DNA of 7,345 bases, from assembly GCA_051748085.1 (NCBI GenBank), contig JBNJHA010000092.1, forward strand, positions 1-7,345. The letters run 5' to 3'. How positions within the stretch are numbered: the stretch's first letter is position 1; each line of letters begins with the position of its first letter. Source of the DNA: CAYNNQ01 sp051748085 (GTDB lineage: Bacteria; Desulfobacterota; Desulfovibrionia; Desulfovibrionales; Desulfonatronovibrionaceae). Below, one piece after another: positions 5,580 to 7,345 of the stretch. Position numbers and translations under genes: made by a program. The notes under the pieces are model-generated. The model saw nothing but the letters and a program-made list of their open reading frames with translations. It had not been told where the DNA came from and made no database searches.

Positions 5580-7220
5580 TCAGGAAAACATTTCCGCTGA
5601 CATTTCTCTTAATTTATATTTTTGTACTTTTCCGCTGGCGGTCATCGGATATTCATCAACAAAAGCGACATACTTGGGAGTCTTGTATCTGGCTATCTTG
5701 CCACGGCAATAATCCCGAACATCTTCAGGGGCGTATTTGTATCCTTCCTTCAGGATCACAAAAGCTCCTACTTCCTCGCCGTATTTCCGGCTGGGAACTC
5801 CTACCACCTGGACATCCTGCACTCCTTCCAGATTGTATAAAAATTCCTCGATTTCCCGCGGATAAATATTTTCTCCGCCCCGGATAATCATATCCTTAAG
5901 CCGGCCGGTTATACTCAGATATCCATCCTCGTCCATAACTCCCAAGTCTCCGGAATGAAGCCATCCATCTTTGTCAATTGTCCTGGATGTGGCCTCGGGC
6001 ATTTTGTAATAGCCTTTCATGACATTATATCCCCGGCAACAGACTTCACCCGATTCGCCCGCGGGCAAAGTCTTTCCGGTATCCGGATCGACAATCCTCA
6101 CTTCTATCTCGGGCATGGCCCGGCCTACAGTTTCCACTTTCTTGGTGATGTCATCATCAACACGGGTCTGAGTTATAACCGGAGAGCCTTCCGTCAATCC
6201 GTAACAAATCGTAACATCCTTCATGTTCATTTTTTCTATGACCTGACGCATGACTTTAATCGGACAGGGAGAGCCAGCCATTATGCCGGTCCGCAACGAT
6301 TCAAAATTAAACTTATCAAACATTTTGTGTTCCAGAAGAGCTATAAACATTGTCGGCACGCCATATAAGGCTGTACAACTTTCATTTTCCACGGAAGTCA
6401 TAACCAGCAGAGGATTGAAACCTTCCAGGATAATCATGGACGAGCCATGACTGACCGCGGCCAAAACCCCCAGCACGCAACCGAAACAATGAAAAAGAGG
6501 AACCGGGAGGCACACCCGGTCTTCTGGCCCGAGCAATTGATTTTCTCCAATCCAGTAGCCGTTGTTCCCGATATTGTAGTGAGTAAGCATAACACCTTTA
6601 GGGAAACCGGTTGTTCCCGAGGTATACTGCATATTGACTACGTCATGCGGATCAAGTTCTTTTTGTCTGGCCAGGTATTCGGCATCCGAAACCAAAGGTC
6701 CGAGAGACAACAATTCCGGGAGACAATACATTCCGCGATGTTTTTCCTGGCCCAGAAAAAACACTCTTTTCAGATTTGGAAATTTTTTGCTTTTCAGGCT
6801 GCCTCTTTGCTGCGATTTTAGTTCAGGGGCAAGTTCATACACTGTTTGTACATAATCTGTATCCCGAAAACCATCTATGATTATTAAATTTTCCGAATCG
6901 GATTGTTGCAGTATATACTCGAGTTCACTGCTTTTATAGTACGTGTTGACAGTGAGCAAGATGGCCCCGATTTTTGCTGTAGCAAATTGAAAGGCAACCC
7001 AATGCGGAATATTAGTGGCCCAGATAGCCATCTTTTCGCCTTTCTGTACGCCAAGAGCCATAAGCCCTTTGGCCATTTGATCCACCAGTTCTCCAAATTC
7101 ACGGTAAGTAAGCCGGAAATCGCGGTCGACATATATGACCGCATCGTTATCCGGATATTTTTCCACCACTTCATCTAAAATATTTCCCAATGTTTCTTCT
7201 CGTAATTTTTGCTCCGACAT
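5580..7220 (-). CDS. Acyl-CoA synthetase (AMP-forming), ACSF2/FadD-like
   Basis: This enzyme activates a carboxylic acid with ATP to an acyl-adenylate and transfers it to CoA. From overall style the substrate is probably a medium- or long-chain fatty acid, but specificity cannot be read from sequence. The 546 residues are full length for the ANL superfamily. Motifs in order: P-loop YTSGTTGFPKG (199-209); acyl-site region YGLTEGSP (340-347); GWLHSGDLG with ATP-ribose-binding D425; TGRLKD hinge with R440; RGGENIYP (447-454) typical of acyl-CoA synthetases; and catalytic K531 in PMTASGKVQK. No signal peptide or membrane segment is seen. The ATG at 7220-7218 has GGAG (7229-7226) five bases upstream. 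It is the first gene of the upstream group, and no -35/-10 pair was convincing in the 125 bases before it. Confidence 0.93.
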   Translation of the reverse strand: MSEQKLREETLGNILDEVVEKYPDNDAVIYVDRDFRLTYREFGELVDQMAKGLMALGVQKGEKMAIWATNIPHWVAFQFATAKIGAILLTVNTYYKSSELEYILQQSDSENLIIIDGFRDTDYVQTVYELAPELKSQQRGSLKSKKFPNLKRVFFLGQEKHRGMYCLPELLSLGPLVSDAEYLARQKELDPHDVVNMQYTSGTTGFPKGVMLTHYNIGNNGYWIGENQLLGPEDRVCLPVPLFHCFGCVLGVLAAVSHGSSMIILEGFNPLLVMTSVENESCTALYGVPTMFIALLEHKMFDKFNFESLRTGIMAGSPCPIKVMRQVIEKMNMKDVTICYGLTEGSPVITQTRVDDDITKKVETVGRAMPEIEVRIVDPDTGKTLPAGESGEVCCRGYNVMKGYYKMPEATSRTIDKDGWLHSGDLGVMDEDGYLSITGRLKDMIIRGGENIYPREIEEFLYNLEGVQDVQVVGVPSRKYGEEVGAFVILKEGYKYAPEDVRDYCRGKIARYKTPKYVAFVDEYPMTASGKVQKYKLREMSAEMFS

Positions 7221-7225
7221 CCCTG

Positions 7226-7229
7226 CTCC
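7226..7229 (-). promoter_or_regulatory. Ribosome binding site of the acyl-CoA synthetase gene
   Basis: GGAG on the minus strand is five bases from the ATG at 7220 and supports this start. Confidence 0.7.
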
Positions 7230-7283
7230 AATCCAATTTTTATCCGATTAAGAATCTCTATATCTGTTCAGCATTTTTTTAAT

Positions 7284-7302
7284 GTAGCGAATAGTAACGA
7301 AT
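7284..7302. repeat. Two 9-base direct repeats upstream of the acyl-CoA synthetase gene
   Basis: GTAGCGAAT (7284-7292) and GTAACGAAT (7294-7302) differ at one base and start exactly ten bases apart, one helical turn. They lie 64-82 bases before the start codon, where a regulator could bind. They could also be chance in a short AT-rich region. Confidence 0.35.
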
Positions 7303-7345
7303 CTTTTTGCGTGGTTACCATTGAAAATTGCTGCGTTTTAAAATT

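Noticed and set aside
5955..6821. Several plus-strand open frames of 66-137 codons
   Set aside because: All lie within the acyl-CoA synthetase gene, whose motifs run uninterrupted on the minus strand. None has a recognisable domain.
1..7345. Defence system, mobile element, CRISPR array or undescribed cluster
   Set aside because: Every gene belongs to a widespread chromosomal family. No repeats of array form, integrase, transposase or composition break was seen.

Overview
All recognisable genes lie on the minus strand, so transcription runs from the high-coordinate end to the low-coordinate end. In that order they are: an ACSF2/FadD-like acyl-CoA synthetase (7220-5580), a HAD-superfamily phosphatase (5517-4849), a YggT/YlmG membrane protein (4800-4492), a 201-base gap with candidate promoters, DivIVA (4290-3781), a DUF167/YggU protein (3776-3474), a DUF465/YdcH-like small protein (3442-3212), and the branched-chain amino acid genes ilvB (3207-1519), ilvN (1509-1027) and ilvC (909 to beyond base 1, so 3'-partial). 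No RNA gene, mobile element, CRISPR array, integrase or phage gene was seen. The plus-strand open frames are shadows of these genes.

The organism looks like an anaerobic diderm of the Desulfobacterota, perhaps the Desulfovibrionales. The reasons are the style of the acyl-CoA synthetase and of the HAD protein, a DivIVA homologue next to yggU and a DUF465 gene, and ilvBNC directly downstream. This placement comes from remembered family resemblance, not a search, and is moderate at best. Base composition is intermediate and looks uniform, with no sign of recent transfer.

The downstream group is very compact. The gaps are 4 bases (divIVA-yggU), 31 (yggU-DUF465), 4 (DUF465-ilvB) and 9 (ilvB-ilvN), and Shine-Dalgarno sequences of ilvB and ilvN overlap or abut the preceding stop codons. 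It therefore reads as one divIVA-yggU-DUF465-ilvB-ilvN(-ilvC) operon, in which a polarity/cell-division scaffold is co-expressed with acetolactate synthase. IlvB (catalytic) and IlvN (regulatory) form acetohydroxyacid synthase. IlvC then reduces and isomerises its product towards valine, isoleucine and, through the valine branch, leucine. A 117-base spacer with an inverted repeat separates ilvN from ilvC and may allow separate control of ilvC.

Most of the window is conserved housekeeping sequence. I found no convincing undescribed system. The points most worth a second look are the gene order (a remnant of the ylmG-divIVA neighbourhood fused to ilvBNC), the residue next to the DivIVA membrane-inserting phenylalanine, and the structured spacers.
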